Shown here: positions 15,968 to 24,957 of the stretch, piece after piece
Layout: the number at the start of each line of letters is the position of its first letter
Numbering within the stretch: the stretch's first letter is position 1
Assembly (NCBI GenBank): GCA_964459305.1
Contig: CAYWNA010000150.1
Coordinates: 1-32,353 of the forward strand
DNA: 32,353 nt
Source: CAYWNA01 sp964459305
GTDB lineage: Bacteria; Planctomycetota; Planctomycetia; Pirellulales; Pirellulaceae
Direction of reading: 5' to 3'
Notes under the pieces: generated by a model
What the model saw: only the letters and a program-made list of their open reading frames with translations
What the model was told of the DNA's origin: nothing
Databases searched by the model: none
Translations under genes and position numbers: made by a program

Positions 15968-17083
15968 ATGATCCGTTTCAAGATCCAATCGCCGGCAGGA
16001 CACTTCGCCGTTGCCGTGCTCGCATTGACGGGCGGTTTGGCAACAAAGGTCTCGGTTCAAGCGGAAACACGATACGTGAAAGACAAGCAGGGCCAGAGGC
16101 CGCGGCCGGTCGTGGCGGTCGACAACGTCTGCGCCTGGCCCAACCTGACCGTGTTACGTGACGGAACGATCGTGGCGGTCGGCTTCAACAAGCCCAGTCA
16201 CGGCGGCGTGGTGGGAGATATCGATTGTTGGGCCAGCGAAGACGGAGGCCAAACCTGGGAGAAACGCGGCACACCGGCTCCGCACGACATCCCGGTGTCC
16301 AATCGAGTGAACCATGCCGCCGGCTTGGCCAACAATGGCGATCTGATCGTGATTTGTTCGGGCACCACCAATATCAACCCGCCACGCCCGTTTCGGTTCT
16401 TGCAGCCGTGGATATCCCGTTCGTCCGACGGTGGGCGCAGTTGGTCCATCGACAAGCAGAGCGCACCCGCGAAAGACCCCGACGGCAAGATGTGGATTCC
16501 GTTCGGTGATATCCTCCCTGGAAATGACGGGGCGTTGCGCCTGGCGGTCTACTCGGCGAGGCCGCCTTGCCGGTTGCATGTACTTCGCAGTCCGGACGAC
16601 GGGAAGACGTGGGGTGAGTTTGTTCCCGTGGACCCAGACCACGACCGCAATGAGACCGCCCTGTTCCATCTTGGTGGCCGAAAGTGGCTGGCTGCCGCGC
16701 GAAGCAACGGTCTAAGCCTCTACGCTTCAGCCGACGATGCGAGGACCTGGCAGTACCGCGGCCTGCTCACCGCGCCCGCACAGCATCCAGGCCACTTGAT
16801 GCGGCTGCAAGACGGCAGACTGCTGCTGTCTTATGGCAACCGGACGGCAACTGTCCATGGCGTTGAGGTGCTCGTGAGCGACGACGAAGGCAAGAGCTGG
16901 AGCATGCCCATGCGCGTACTCGACTGGCAAGGAGACGGCGGGTATCCTTCCAGCGTCCAGCGTCCCGATGGACAGATCCTCACCGCATATTACGCCCGCA
17001 AGATCGAAGGCCACGACGGCTACCACTTGGGCGTCGTGATCTGGGATCCCGAAACATCGCCGACTCATCCGGTGCAACCATGA
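15968..17083 (+). CDS. Secreted BNR/Asp-box sialidase-like beta-propeller protein, copy 2
   Basis: From ATG 15968 (AGGAG about 10 nt upstream) the protein has 371 residues, with a long signal peptide ending near residue 32 (LTGGLATKVSVQA). Asp boxes: ASEDGGQTW (about 89-97), RSSDGGRSW (151-159), RSPDDGKTW (207-215), ASADDARTW (253-261) and VSDDEGKSW (303-311). Catalytic-type Glu229 (DRNETALFHL), the following Arg in AAARSNG, and a late Tyr326 (GGYPSSVQ) are present. The RIP motif is replaced by WPNLTVLRDG. It is only distantly similar to copy 1, so the two are separate members rather than a local duplicate. The likely function is exo-acting cleavage of an acidic sugar terminus; sialidase activity itself is uncertain. 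Confidence 0.85.
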   Translation: MIRFKIQSPAGHFAVAVLALTGGLATKVSVQAETRYVKDKQGQRPRPVVAVDNVCAWPNLTVLRDGTIVAVGFNKPSHGGVVGDIDCWASEDGGQTWEKRGTPAPHDIPVSNRVNHAAGLANNGDLIVICSGTTNINPPRPFRFLQPWISRSSDGGRSWSIDKQSAPAKDPDGKMWIPFGDILPGNDGALRLAVYSARPPCRLHVLRSPDDGKTWGEFVPVDPDHDRNETALFHLGGRKWLAAARSNGLSLYASADDARTWQYRGLLTAPAQHPGHLMRLQDGRLLLSYGNRTATVHGVEVLVSDDEGKSWSMPMRVLDWQGDGGYPSSVQRPDGQILTAYYARKIEGHDGYHLGVVIWDPETSPTHPVQP

Positions 17084-17093
17084 ACGTTCACAA

Positions 17094-17112
17094 CGCCGAT
17101 CGCTGATCGGTG
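17094..17112 (+). terminator. Weak candidate terminator hairpin after BNR copy 2
   Basis: CGCCGATC-GCT-GATCGGTG (17094-17112) forms an 8-bp stem with one G-U pair, starting 11 nt after the BNR2 stop. No T-tract follows, so it may only be a 3'-end stabiliser or a chance palindrome. Confidence 0.3.
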
Positions 17113-17233
17113 AGATAGACAATGTAGCCACCGTCACCAGACGGTGCTGCACGACTTGGCCGATGGCGTGTCCATCGACCACGCGGCGGATTTCAAATGC
17201 TCATGACACGAAAACCACAAAGAGGTGATAGTC

Positions 17234-19183
17234 ATGCTCGTTCCTTTCTTGTCGCTCTTGCTGGTCCTCGCGGCCGACGGGGAGCCGAAGAATCTTATCG
17301 CCAATCCCGGATTTGAAGTGCAGGATGCGGCCGGAGGACTCCCCTCCGGTTGGGCGGCCACTCGTGGCACGCCTCTACTCATGAACGATGGGGGCCACGG
17401 AGGCGACCGGTATTTGCGGATGGTTGATGACGGGCCGGAATCGAGCCTCTTCTTGGCGTCGTGGCGTGTGCCCGCGCGGCCGGGAGGCGAATACTCGGCG
17501 TCTGCGTGGATGCGCACGGCCGACCCTGGCGGACCGGGTGTCTACATCAATTTCTACAACGATCATGGACGACGGATTCTCGACGCGCATGCCCGCGCCG
17601 ACGGTCCGACGAATGGTTGGGTTCAGGTTGACGTGACCGCCACCGCTCCACCGGAAGCGGCAAGCGTTACGGTTAGTCTCTATTCCTTTCTGGGCGATCG
17701 CGGCACGTTTGATTTCGACGATGTGGAACTGACGGTTGAAGGAGGCGATGAACCGCTTTCCGCACCACGTGTGAAGCCGTCTGTTCATGAAGTTGTCGAC
17801 ATCGGATCGCGTCGCGAACTGTTTGTTGACCGTTTTCTGATCGACGGAATGGAAGATGCTCGACTCGTTCTCAACCGGCCACACGACGAAGGCGTTGTGT
17901 TGAAGTTCGACAAGCCGTGGGAAGGACTGTTCTGCGGATACTGCACGGTCATCACGCTCGAATCGGGCTACCGAGTGTATTACCGCGGCAGACCTGCGGT
18001 GGGGAAAGACGGCGATGACACCGAGACGTCATGTGTTGCCGAATCGAAAGATGGCATCACGTGGACGAAACCGAAGCTGGGTCTGTTCGAGATCGACGGG
18101 TCGAGCGATAACAACGTTGTCCTGGCAGACATGTCGCCGTACTCCCATAACTTCTCGCCGTGGCTAGACACACGCCCCGGAGTCGAGAGCGATCGGCGGT
18201 TCAAGGCGCTGTGCGGACTGCATCCGGAAGGATTGGCTTTGTTGGTTTCGCCGGATGGCCTGCGATGGAAGCTGCTGAAGAAGCAAGTCATCACGAGCAA
18301 GGACTTCGCCTTCGACAGTCAAGCGTGTACCTTCTGGTCGGAGAGCGAGCAACAATATGTCTGCTACTTTCGTACGTGGAAAGACAAGACTCGATGGGTT
18401 TCGCGAACCACAAGCCAGGACTGCATCGACTGGACGGAACCTGTGCAGATGAAGTTTGGCGACGCACCCGCGGAGCATCTCTACACGAACCAGACGCATC
18501 CCTATTTCCGCGCACCACATCTTTACGTGGCTACTCCGGCTCGCTTCATGCCGGGCCGTCAGGTGGTGACGGAAGAGCAGGCCGTAAAGATCGGCGTTAG
18601 TCCCAAGTACTTCAAAGACACCTCGGATGCGGTATTGATGACGTCGCGCGGCGGTCACGTTTATGACCGTACGTTCCTGACCAGTTTCATCCGCCCCGGA
18701 ATTGGAGCGAGGAACTGGGTGTCGCGGACCAACTATCCCGCGCTGAATATCGTGCAAACCGGGCCGACGGAGATGTCGGTTTACGTCAATCAGGACTACG
18801 CTCAGCCAACGGCACATCTGCGCCGCTATTCGATGCGGCTGGATGGATTCGCGTCGGCGCGGGCCGAGTATTCCGGTGGAGAATTGCTCACACGCCCGTT
18901 CACGTTTTCAGGGAACCAGTTATCGATCAACTTTGCCACATCAGCAGCCGGTTACATTCGGATCGAATTACAGACATCCGACGGCAAGCCGATCCCCGGC
19001 TTCACCATTTCCGATTGCCGGGAACAGATCGGTAACGAAATTGAACGGCTCGTTACCTGGGAATCCGGTGCCGACGTATCGGCTCTCGCGGGAGAGACGA
19101 TCCGCTTGCGGTTTTTGATGAAAGACGCCGATTTGTATTCATTTTGCTTCGTTGAATCGCAACACCACAAGGAACAACCATGA
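17234..19183 (+). CDS. Secreted propeller-family paralogue P4 with N-terminal carbohydrate-binding-like domain
   Basis: The protein has 649 residues from ATG 17234, which has AAGAGGTGAT 5-6 nt upstream. After a short signal peptide (LVPFLSLLLVLAA), residues about 20-168 form a CBM4/9-type beta-sandwich (LIANPGFEVQDAAGGLPSGW, then SASAWMRTADP, then FDFDDVELTVE) absent from P1, P2, P3 and P5. The propeller begins near residue 187 (VVDIGSRRELFVDRFLIDG), with FDKPWEGLF, YRVYYRG, AESKDGITWTKPKLGL, DTRPGV and PAEHLYTNQTHPYFRAPHLYVA. In the DRTFMExFIRPG motif the conserved Glu is Thr483 (DRTFLTSFIRPG). The C-terminal sandwich ends DADLYSFCFVE. Its stop overlaps the ceramidase-like gene by ATGA, so the two are translationally coupled. 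Confidence 0.88.
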   Translation: MLVPFLSLLLVLAADGEPKNLIANPGFEVQDAAGGLPSGWAATRGTPLLMNDGGHGGDRYLRMVDDGPESSLFLASWRVPARPGGEYSASAWMRTADPGGPGVYINFYNDHGRRILDAHARADGPTNGWVQVDVTATAPPEAASVTVSLYSFLGDRGTFDFDDVELTVEGGDEPLSAPRVKPSVHEVVDIGSRRELFVDRFLIDGMEDARLVLNRPHDEGVVLKFDKPWEGLFCGYCTVITLESGYRVYYRGRPAVGKDGDDTETSCVAESKDGITWTKPKLGLFEIDGSSDNNVVLADMSPYSHNFSPWLDTRPGVESDRRFKALCGLHPEGLALLVSPDGLRWKLLKKQVITSKDFAFDSQACTFWSESEQQYVCYFRTWKDKTRWVSRTTSQDCIDWTEPVQMKFGDAPAEHLYTNQTHPYFRAPHLYVATPARFMPGRQVVTEEQAVKIGVSPKYFKDTSDAVLMTSRGGHVYDRTFLTSFIRPGIGARNWVSRTNYPALNIVQTGPTEMSVYVNQDYAQPTAHLRRYSMRLDGFASARAEYSGGELLTRPFTFSGNQLSINFATSAAGYIRIELQTSDGKPIPGFTISDCREQIGNEIERLVTWESGADVSALAGETIRLRFLMKDADLYSFCFVESQHHKEQP

Positions 19184-20703
19184 CTCAGCGAAGGGCCGAG
19201 ATAGACCGGGTTGCCACGGCGGATGCCGCCGCGAAGCACCCGCGTCTCCGCGTCGCCGCACTGCAGTTTGAAATCGCTCCGGAGCCAAATGCGGAGACGG
19301 CCAACCTAACTGGCGCGCGCGTAGGCGAGGTTGTCGGTCCGCTGGCGACCACCGTGATGATGCTCGAAGACGGTGGGACACGGATCTGTCTGATCACGAC
19401 TCACTTTGGCCCCACGACACCTGTCAATGTGAGCGAGTTGTTTCGCCAGGCGGTTGCACAAGACTTGAAGCTGCCGAAATCTCACGTGTTGTTTTTTACG
19501 TCGCACAATCACAGCAGCGTCCCGTTCGCCGGGAACGGGGTCCTCGTCTATCGCGCATACGATCAGGACGCCCCGCCGGCGGAACTGCTGCCGATCGGCG
19601 AACGATTCCTGGCCGCTCTGCGAAATCATGCCAAGCGACTACCCGCGCTACTTCAGCCAGCGACTGTCTGGTGGGCCGAGGGTCGCGAAGGACGCATCAC
19701 GTACAACCGCAAGGGACGTCGTGCCGATGGGGCAGCGTATCTCATACGCGAGGAGGATCGGGTGCTGCTGGGAGCGGATTTCAGTGGCGACATCGACACG
19801 CAGGCTCCCGTCGTCGTGCTCAAGAGCACGGCTGACCGAATAATCGCCGCGCTGGTCCAGTTCACAGGCCATCCCGTCACAAGCTTCCACCCGGAGAAGC
19901 CTGTGGTCTTTGGCGACTGGCCTCAAATTGCGTGCGATGTTCTGGCGCAGCACCTTGACAGGCAGAGTGTTGTGCCTGTTGGTTTTGTGCAAGGGTGCGC
20001 GGGCGATGCAAACTCGAAGGAGATGCTCTCCGGCAACGTCGAACGAGCGACCGAGTTCGGCCACATGCTGGGCCAAAGCTACATCGACGTGCTGGACAAT
20101 CTGCAACCGTGCCGGCGCGACGGGCTGGACTTTGCGGTCGAGAAGGTGAACGTGCCGCTGGCGTTGTTGCCAACCAGCGAAGTCCTGATCGCCGAATTGA
20201 AGGAGATGGACGACTTCATCGAGCGGGCCAAATCTGGTGACGGTGATACCTTGTCGTGCGTGGGATTGAACTTTCCGCAAGCCCTCTCGCCCATTTATCG
20301 CGCTCGGCTGGTGGAACCGCTCCACGATTGGAACGTTTGGGCGCTCGGTCTGCACGAAAAAGGCCGCGCCGACTCGGTTCCCAAGCATCTGGAAATGGAG
20401 ATCGCCGTCGTGCGCATTGGCGATGTCGGTTTTGTCGGGTTGCCCTGTGAACCATTTCAGGGAATCGGCCGCCAGATCCGTCGCGGATCGCCCCTGCCGA
20501 TCAGCATCCCTTGCGGGTACATGAATGTCTCTCACGGCTACATCACCGATGGTCCCAATACCGGTGATCGAGAGTACATGAGTTCGTTTTATCGCTACAC
20601 CAGGTTCCGGCCACCGCTAGAGAAACCAGCCGGCGACGTGCTCGCCGACAAGGCTGTCAACGTCTTGAGCCGGTTTGCCAAGGAGACGAGTCATCGAGAG
20701 TGA
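19180..20703 (+). CDS. Neutral/alkaline non-lysosomal ceramidase-like metal-dependent hydrolase
   Basis: The protein has 507 residues and no signal peptide. Motifs of the neutral-ceramidase N-terminal domain superfamily: FFTSHNHSSVPF (His109, His111), LVQFTGHPVTSF (His231), VVFGDWP, and VQGCAGDANSKE, matching the SHTHS, NH/GH, GDFP and QGxxGDxNP signatures. The MNVSHGYITDG segment near the C-terminus resembles the NGxxGYxP(T) motif. Bacterial ceramidases are secreted and about 650 residues; this one is shorter, apparently cytoplasmic, and lies in a sugar operon, so ceramide is an unlikely substrate. An amidase or N-deacylase acting on an acylated sugar is one possibility. It is coupled to P4 by a 4-nt overlap and followed 45 bp later by symporter 2. 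Confidence 0.82.
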   Translation: MTQRRAEIDRVATADAAAKHPRLRVAALQFEIAPEPNAETANLTGARVGEVVGPLATTVMMLEDGGTRICLITTHFGPTTPVNVSELFRQAVAQDLKLPKSHVLFFTSHNHSSVPFAGNGVLVYRAYDQDAPPAELLPIGERFLAALRNHAKRLPALLQPATVWWAEGREGRITYNRKGRRADGAAYLIREEDRVLLGADFSGDIDTQAPVVVLKSTADRIIAALVQFTGHPVTSFHPEKPVVFGDWPQIACDVLAQHLDRQSVVPVGFVQGCAGDANSKEMLSGNVERATEFGHMLGQSYIDVLDNLQPCRRDGLDFAVEKVNVPLALLPTSEVLIAELKEMDDFIERAKSGDGDTLSCVGLNFPQALSPIYRARLVEPLHDWNVWALGLHEKGRADSVPKHLEMEIAVVRIGDVGFVGLPCEPFQGIGRQIRRGSPLPISIPCGYMNVSHGYITDGPNTGDREYMSSFYRYTRFRPPLEKPAGDVLADKAVNVLSRFAKETSHRE

Positions 20704-20748
20704 CCTGAATGACTGACGACTACCCGGTTGCGTAACGAGAGGGCTGGC

Positions 20749-22263
20749 ATGGACGGTGGATTGCACTGGGTCGACGGGCTCATCATCGCGGCGTATGCGT
20801 GCGCGATGATGGCATTGGGTTGGTATTACAGCCGCCGGCAACAGAGTACGGACGAGTACTTCACCGGCAGCCGGGCGATGAATCCGTTTCTGATCGGCAT
20901 CTCGCTGTTTGCTACGCTGCTGAGCACCATCTCTTATCTGTCGCGGCCGGGCGAGATCATCAAGTATGGGCCGTACATGCTGGCGGGTCTGCTGTCGATT
21001 CCGATTGCGTACGTCATTGTCGGGTACCTGCTGATTCCGGTGTTCATGCGGTATCGTGTCACCAGCGCGTACGAGTTGCTGGAAATGAAGCTGGGGCTGA
21101 GTACACGGCTGATCGGCGCGACGATGTTTATCGCCTTGCGACTCGCGTGGATGGCCGTGCTGCTGAACTTCAGCGCCAATGCGATGCTGGTGATGCTCGG
21201 CATGGATCATCAGTGGTTGTTTCTGGTAACGCTTGTGATCGGCTCGATCGCGTTGGTCTATTCGACGCTCGGAGGCCTGCGGGCGGTCGTGATCACGGAC
21301 TTCATCCAGTTTGTGTTGCTCTTCAGTGGAGCGATCCTGGTGATTGTCACGGTGACCGTGCGGCTTGGTGGTTTCGACTGGTTTCCCAGAACATGGGACA
21401 GCGATTGGCAATCGCAGCCGATCTTCAGCATCGATCCGTATGTCCGGCTGACCGTCATCGGAGTTATCGTCATGCAGACGTTATGGGCCGTCTGCACGGC
21501 CGGTGGCGACCAGACAGCCATTCAGCGCTACATGGCCACGCGCGACGCACGAGCAGCTCGGCGTTCGTACCTGGTGAATTCGTTCGCCGTGGTGTCGGTC
21601 GTAATCGTGCTGACGTTGGTCGGGCTGTCGCTAAAAGGATTTTTTCAAACCTATCCACACGAACTGTCCGCCGCGGCAACGGTTGCGAATTCGGCTGACA
21701 GTTTGTTCCCTCATTTCATTTCCCACCAGTTGCCGATCGGTATTTCCGGGTTGGTCGTGTCGGGCATGTTCGCCGCGGCCATGTCGAGCGTGGATTCCGG
21801 TGTGAACTCCATTACGGCCGTGGCGATGACCGATTTCGTGGACCGGTTTCGCAGCAAACCGATGACCACCAAGGGGCACGTACGCTCCGCGCAAGTGCTG
21901 GCGCTAACCGTGGGGCTGATCGTGATCGCGGCAAGCACTCTGATCGAATACGTTCCCGGCAACCTGTTCGAGGTCTCCAAGCGTGCAACCGGCCTATTGG
22001 TCACGCCGATCTTCACACTGTTTTTCATGGCGCTCTTTGTGCGATTTGCAACAGCAGCGGGTGCGAACATGGGGTCCCTGTGCGGCTTCTTCACCGCAGC
22101 GCTGATCGCGTTCTGGAATCCGCTCATCGAGACCCGTTCCTTGAGCATCACTTGGATCAATCCCGCGGCGCTGACGGTCGGCATCGTTGTTGGCTGCGTT
22201 GTCAGCTTGCTGACACGCCGCCGGCATGGTTCCGAGCCCTCAATAACTGGGGAGAGTAAATGA
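20749..22263 (+). CDS. Sodium:solute symporter, SSS/SLC5 family, copy 2
   Basis: The protein has 504 residues. The ATG at 20749 has GAGAGG 9 nt upstream and aligns with the start of copy 1; a TTG at 20728 is the alternative. It is a close duplicate of SSS1 (527-2047) throughout, including TLGGLRAVVITDFIQF and GMFAAAMSSVDSGVNS, with long tracts of near-identical DNA. Differences concentrate in the loop after TM7 (FFQTYPHELSAAATVANS against YFRVYPQQLPAGETVANS) and the C-terminal tail. The same substrate class is expected. It ends with an ATGA overlap onto the Gfo/Idh gene, the same junction type as SSS1 has with BNR1 although the partner differs. Confidence 0.93.
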   Translation: MDGGLHWVDGLIIAAYACAMMALGWYYSRRQQSTDEYFTGSRAMNPFLIGISLFATLLSTISYLSRPGEIIKYGPYMLAGLLSIPIAYVIVGYLLIPVFMRYRVTSAYELLEMKLGLSTRLIGATMFIALRLAWMAVLLNFSANAMLVMLGMDHQWLFLVTLVIGSIALVYSTLGGLRAVVITDFIQFVLLFSGAILVIVTVTVRLGGFDWFPRTWDSDWQSQPIFSIDPYVRLTVIGVIVMQTLWAVCTAGGDQTAIQRYMATRDARAARRSYLVNSFAVVSVVIVLTLVGLSLKGFFQTYPHELSAAATVANSADSLFPHFISHQLPIGISGLVVSGMFAAAMSSVDSGVNSITAVAMTDFVDRFRSKPMTTKGHVRSAQVLALTVGLIVIAASTLIEYVPGNLFEVSKRATGLLVTPIFTLFFMALFVRFATAAGANMGSLCGFFTAALIAFWNPLIETRSLSITWINPAALTVGIVVGCVVSLLTRRRHGSEPSITGESK

Positions 22264-23264
22264 GTGCAACAAGAGACGTGTTGATCGTCGGCGCCGGATC
22301 GATTGGCGAGCGGCATTTTCGGTGTTTTCAGGCCACGGGGCGAGCACGAGTATCGCTGTGCGAGATCAACCGCGAACTGCGAGAACGAATCGCCGCACAG
22401 TACGGCGTTGCGCGCACGTACGCGGATCTGGATGCGGCGCTAGTGGATTCGCACGATGCGGCCGTGATTGCCACGCCGGCCCACCTGCACATACCGATGG
22501 CCGCTACGCTGTGCGAGGCTGGAGTGCATCTGCTGATTGAAAAACCGCTGAGCACCAGCCTTGAGGGGATCGATGCTCTTGAGCAAGCGTTGACCCAACG
22601 AAATCTGTTAGCGGCGGTGGCGTACGTCTTGCGCCATCAACCGGCGCTACAGGCAATCAGGGATGCGATTTACGCTGGGCGCTTCGGGCGCCCTGTGCAG
22701 TTGGTTGCTGTCTGCGGTCAGCACTTTCCCACATATCGGCCTGCCTATCGGGAGATCTACTACTCGGACCGCGCCACCGGCGGCGGTGCCGTTCAGGACG
22801 CATTGACCCACGTGATGAACGCCGGCCAATGGCTTGTCGGTCCCATCGACTGGCTGGCGGCCGACGCCGCGCACCAAGTGCTCGAAGGCGTTGATGTCGA
22901 GGACACAGTACACGTGATTGCCAGGCATGGCGACCTGTTGGCGTCGTACAGTCTCAATCAACATCAAGCCCCTAACGAGCTTGTTATCACGGTCGTCTGT
23001 GAGCAAGGCACCTGTCGGGTCGAGTTGCATCGCGGGCGATGGGCGTGGATGACCCGGCCTGATACGCCCTGGCAGGAGGAGAGCTTTGCCGGCCCTGAAC
23101 GAGACGACTTGTTCGTCGCGCAAGCCAACGCCTTTCTGGACGCGATCGAGGGCCAGGCCGAGCCCACCTGCAATTTGCAGGAGGCCGTTCAGACGCTACG
23201 CACGAATCTGGCCGTCTTGGCGTCCGTCGAGGACGGCACGCGGAAAGAGATTGAAGGTAATTGA
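22260..23264 (+). CDS. Gfo/Idh/MocA-family NAD(P)-dependent oxidoreductase
   Basis: The protein has 334 residues. The N-terminal Rossmann domain has VLIVGAGSIGERH (residues 7-19). The conserved EKP motif is HLLIEKPLS (Glu94-Lys95-Pro96), where Lys is the catalytic or cofactor-positioning residue. The C-terminal domain carries GGGAVQDALTHVMNAGQWL with the D-x-x-x-H pair (Asp180, His184). There is no signal peptide, so it is cytoplasmic, unlike the Tat-exported members common in planctomycetes. Members oxidise or reduce sugars, inositols and sugar acids; coupling by ATGA to the symporter suggests it takes the freshly imported substrate (inference). Confidence 0.93.
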   Translation: MSATRDVLIVGAGSIGERHFRCFQATGRARVSLCEINRELRERIAAQYGVARTYADLDAALVDSHDAAVIATPAHLHIPMAATLCEAGVHLLIEKPLSTSLEGIDALEQALTQRNLLAAVAYVLRHQPALQAIRDAIYAGRFGRPVQLVAVCGQHFPTYRPAYREIYYSDRATGGGAVQDALTHVMNAGQWLVGPIDWLAADAAHQVLEGVDVEDTVHVIARHGDLLASYSLNQHQAPNELVITVVCEQGTCRVELHRGRWAWMTRPDTPWQEESFAGPERDDLFVAQANAFLDAIEGQAEPTCNLQEAVQTLRTNLAVLASVEDGTRKEIEGN

Positions 23265-23288
23265 AGAATACATGACAGAAAGAACCTG

Positions 23289-23327
23289 AGTGGGAGTTGT
23301 AGGACCGTCCCACTGAACCATATGGTT
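23289..23327. promoter_or_regulatory. Hairpin plus perfect 12-bp palindrome upstream of P5
   Basis: AGTGGGA (23289-23295) pairs with TCCCACT (23308-23314) around a 12-bp loop. Immediately after comes AACCATATGGTT (23316-23327), a perfect palindrome and a possible operator. Both lie in the 157-bp gap between the Gfo/Idh gene and P5, about 95 bp before the P5 start. The hairpin could attenuate read-through, giving P5 its own control. Confidence 0.35.
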
Positions 23328-23421
23328 GTCGTCGGCGCCTTGGCGGATACAAAAGAACGACTGGCCACTATTCGTAGAGCACCATATACCATTCCAAAAG
23401 CAATTCACACAGGAGAACACA

Positions 23422-24957
23422 ATGATAAAACGTCGCCTTTTCTTCTTCGCTTTGCTTATGTTCAGCATCCTGACGCCCACTACATCGGACGCGTCCGAGC
23501 CGATCGACATCGGTTCGCGTCGCGAGTTGTTCGTTGACCATTATCTCATCGACCAACTCAACGGCGTCGCGCTCAAGCTGCACTCGCCGCAATCCAAGGG
23601 GCCGGCGATTCGGTTCGACAAGCCGTGGGAAGGCAAGTACAGCGCGATCTTCTCCATGTTTCAGGACGGCGATATCTACCGGATGTACTACCGAGCGAAC
23701 TCCGACGTAGGATTGGAGCACTGGTGCTACGCGGAAAGCAAGGACGGCGTTGAGTGGACTCGGCCGAATCTTGGCCTGCACGAATTCAACGGATCACTGG
23801 GCAACAACATTCTGTTTTCTTCGAACGGGGATGGACACATCTCGCCATTCCTTGATACTCGGCCCGGAGTTCCCGCGGACCAGCGCTACAAAGCACTAAC
23901 ACTGCCCAATCTGTTCGAGTTGAAGATCCTTGTCTCGGCAGACGGCATTCACTGGCGTGACTTTCATCCGGATTCGGTCATCAAGTACCCGCGGCAAGGA
24001 ATCCACGTTTTCGATACGGTGAGCGTCTGCTTCTGGAGCGAGACCGAGAACTGCTACGTCCTCTACACACGCTGGTGGGACGAAAACCCGGACAAGGTTC
24101 AGGGACACGACGTCGCACCACGAACTCGGCAAATCCGCCGCCACGCGTCCGACGACCTCATCCACTGGAGCCCGCCGCAGTATATGACCTACGGCGACAC
24201 TACGATGGAAGAACTCTATACCAACGCGACGAAACCGTATTTCCGCGCGCCGCACATTTATCTGTCGTTTCCCAAACGCTACTTCCCTGGCCGAAACTCG
24301 CGCAGCGACGCCGACTTCAAAGCCGCCGGTTTGCCAACGTGGAACAAAGGCGTTTCGGACGCGGTCTTCATGTCAACACGGGGCGGCACGAAGTACGACC
24401 GCACATTCATGGAAGCCTTCATTCGACCCGGCCCAGACAAGAACAACTGGTTCGGCCGCACCCAAAGCATCGCTCCAGTGGTCATTCCCACCGGCCCGAA
24501 CGAAATCTCGTTGTATTGCTCCCGACACTACTCGCTACCGACGGTCTACATCGAACGAATGACGCTAAGAACCGACGGGTTCGTCTCCGTCAACGCTCCG
24601 TACAAAGGCGGGTCACTCCTGACCAAACCGTTGATCTTCCAAGGCGACAAGCTGGAATTGAACTACTCCACCTCCGCCGCCGGTTCGATGCAAGTCGAGA
24701 TCCTCGCGGCCGACGGCGCCGATGACCAAAAGGCGTTGGCCAAGTCGAAACCACTGATCGGTGACGAAATCGATGGCCCCGTTTCGTGGCAAGACGATGC
24801 CAACCTCGCCGCACTCGCCAGAAAAGCTGTCCGCCTGCGATTCGTGATGAAGGACGCCGACTTGTACTCGTTTTGCTTCCTGGGCGGCTTGCGGAGGAGT
24901 GATTCGGGTGATAACAACAACGGATCAGAGTCGAGCCAGGCTCTCCTACATCCATGA
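23422..24957 (+). CDS. Secreted propeller-family paralogue P5, with unusual C-terminal extension
   Basis: The protein has 511 residues. ATG 23422 is preceded by CAGGAGA at ideal spacing, and the signal peptide is MIKRRLFFFALLMFSILTPTTSDA. It is the closest relative of P2: identical or near-identical RRELFVDHYLI, FDKPWEGKYSAIFSMF, YRMYYRANS, QGHDVAPRTRQIRRH, YGDTTMEELYTN, PYFRAPHIYLSFP, SRGGTKYDRTFMEAFIRPG-type motifs (STRGG here) and sandwich domain. After DADLYSFCF it does not end in V(E/D) plus stop as the other copies do, but continues for about 25 residues (LGGLRRSDSGDNNNGSESSQ...). That tail looks like translated intergenic DNA, as if the native stop was lost at a recombination junction. 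Confidence 0.87.
   Translation: MIKRRLFFFALLMFSILTPTTSDASEPIDIGSRRELFVDHYLIDQLNGVALKLHSPQSKGPAIRFDKPWEGKYSAIFSMFQDGDIYRMYYRANSDVGLEHWCYAESKDGVEWTRPNLGLHEFNGSLGNNILFSSNGDGHISPFLDTRPGVPADQRYKALTLPNLFELKILVSADGIHWRDFHPDSVIKYPRQGIHVFDTVSVCFWSETENCYVLYTRWWDENPDKVQGHDVAPRTRQIRRHASDDLIHWSPPQYMTYGDTTMEELYTNATKPYFRAPHIYLSFPKRYFPGRNSRSDADFKAAGLPTWNKGVSDAVFMSTRGGTKYDRTFMEAFIRPGPDKNNWFGRTQSIAPVVIPTGPNEISLYCSRHYSLPTVYIERMTLRTDGFVSVNAPYKGGSLLTKPLIFQGDKLELNYSTSAAGSMQVEILAADGADDQKALAKSKPLIGDEIDGPVSWQDDANLAALARKAVRLRFVMKDADLYSFCFLGGLRRSDSGDNNNGSESSQALLHP

Noticed and set aside
17132..17210. Protein-like string (HQTVLHDLADGVSIDHAADF) between BNR2 and P4
   Set aside because: It could be the tail of a decayed gene, but it has no start codon, no RBS and is too short to assign, so it is not listed as a pseudogene.
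20617..21411. 264-codon minus-strand open frame opposite symporter 2
   Set aside because: Composition is His/Arg/Asp/Gln-rich with no domain. The same antisense pattern appears opposite symporter 1, showing that it follows from the real codons.
2044..23264. A standard sialic acid (nan) catabolic operon
   Set aside because: SSS, BNR and DHDPS-type genes suggest it, but there is no NanE, NanK or NagA/NagB-like gene, the BNR proteins lack RIP, and the lyase active-site loops differ from NanA.
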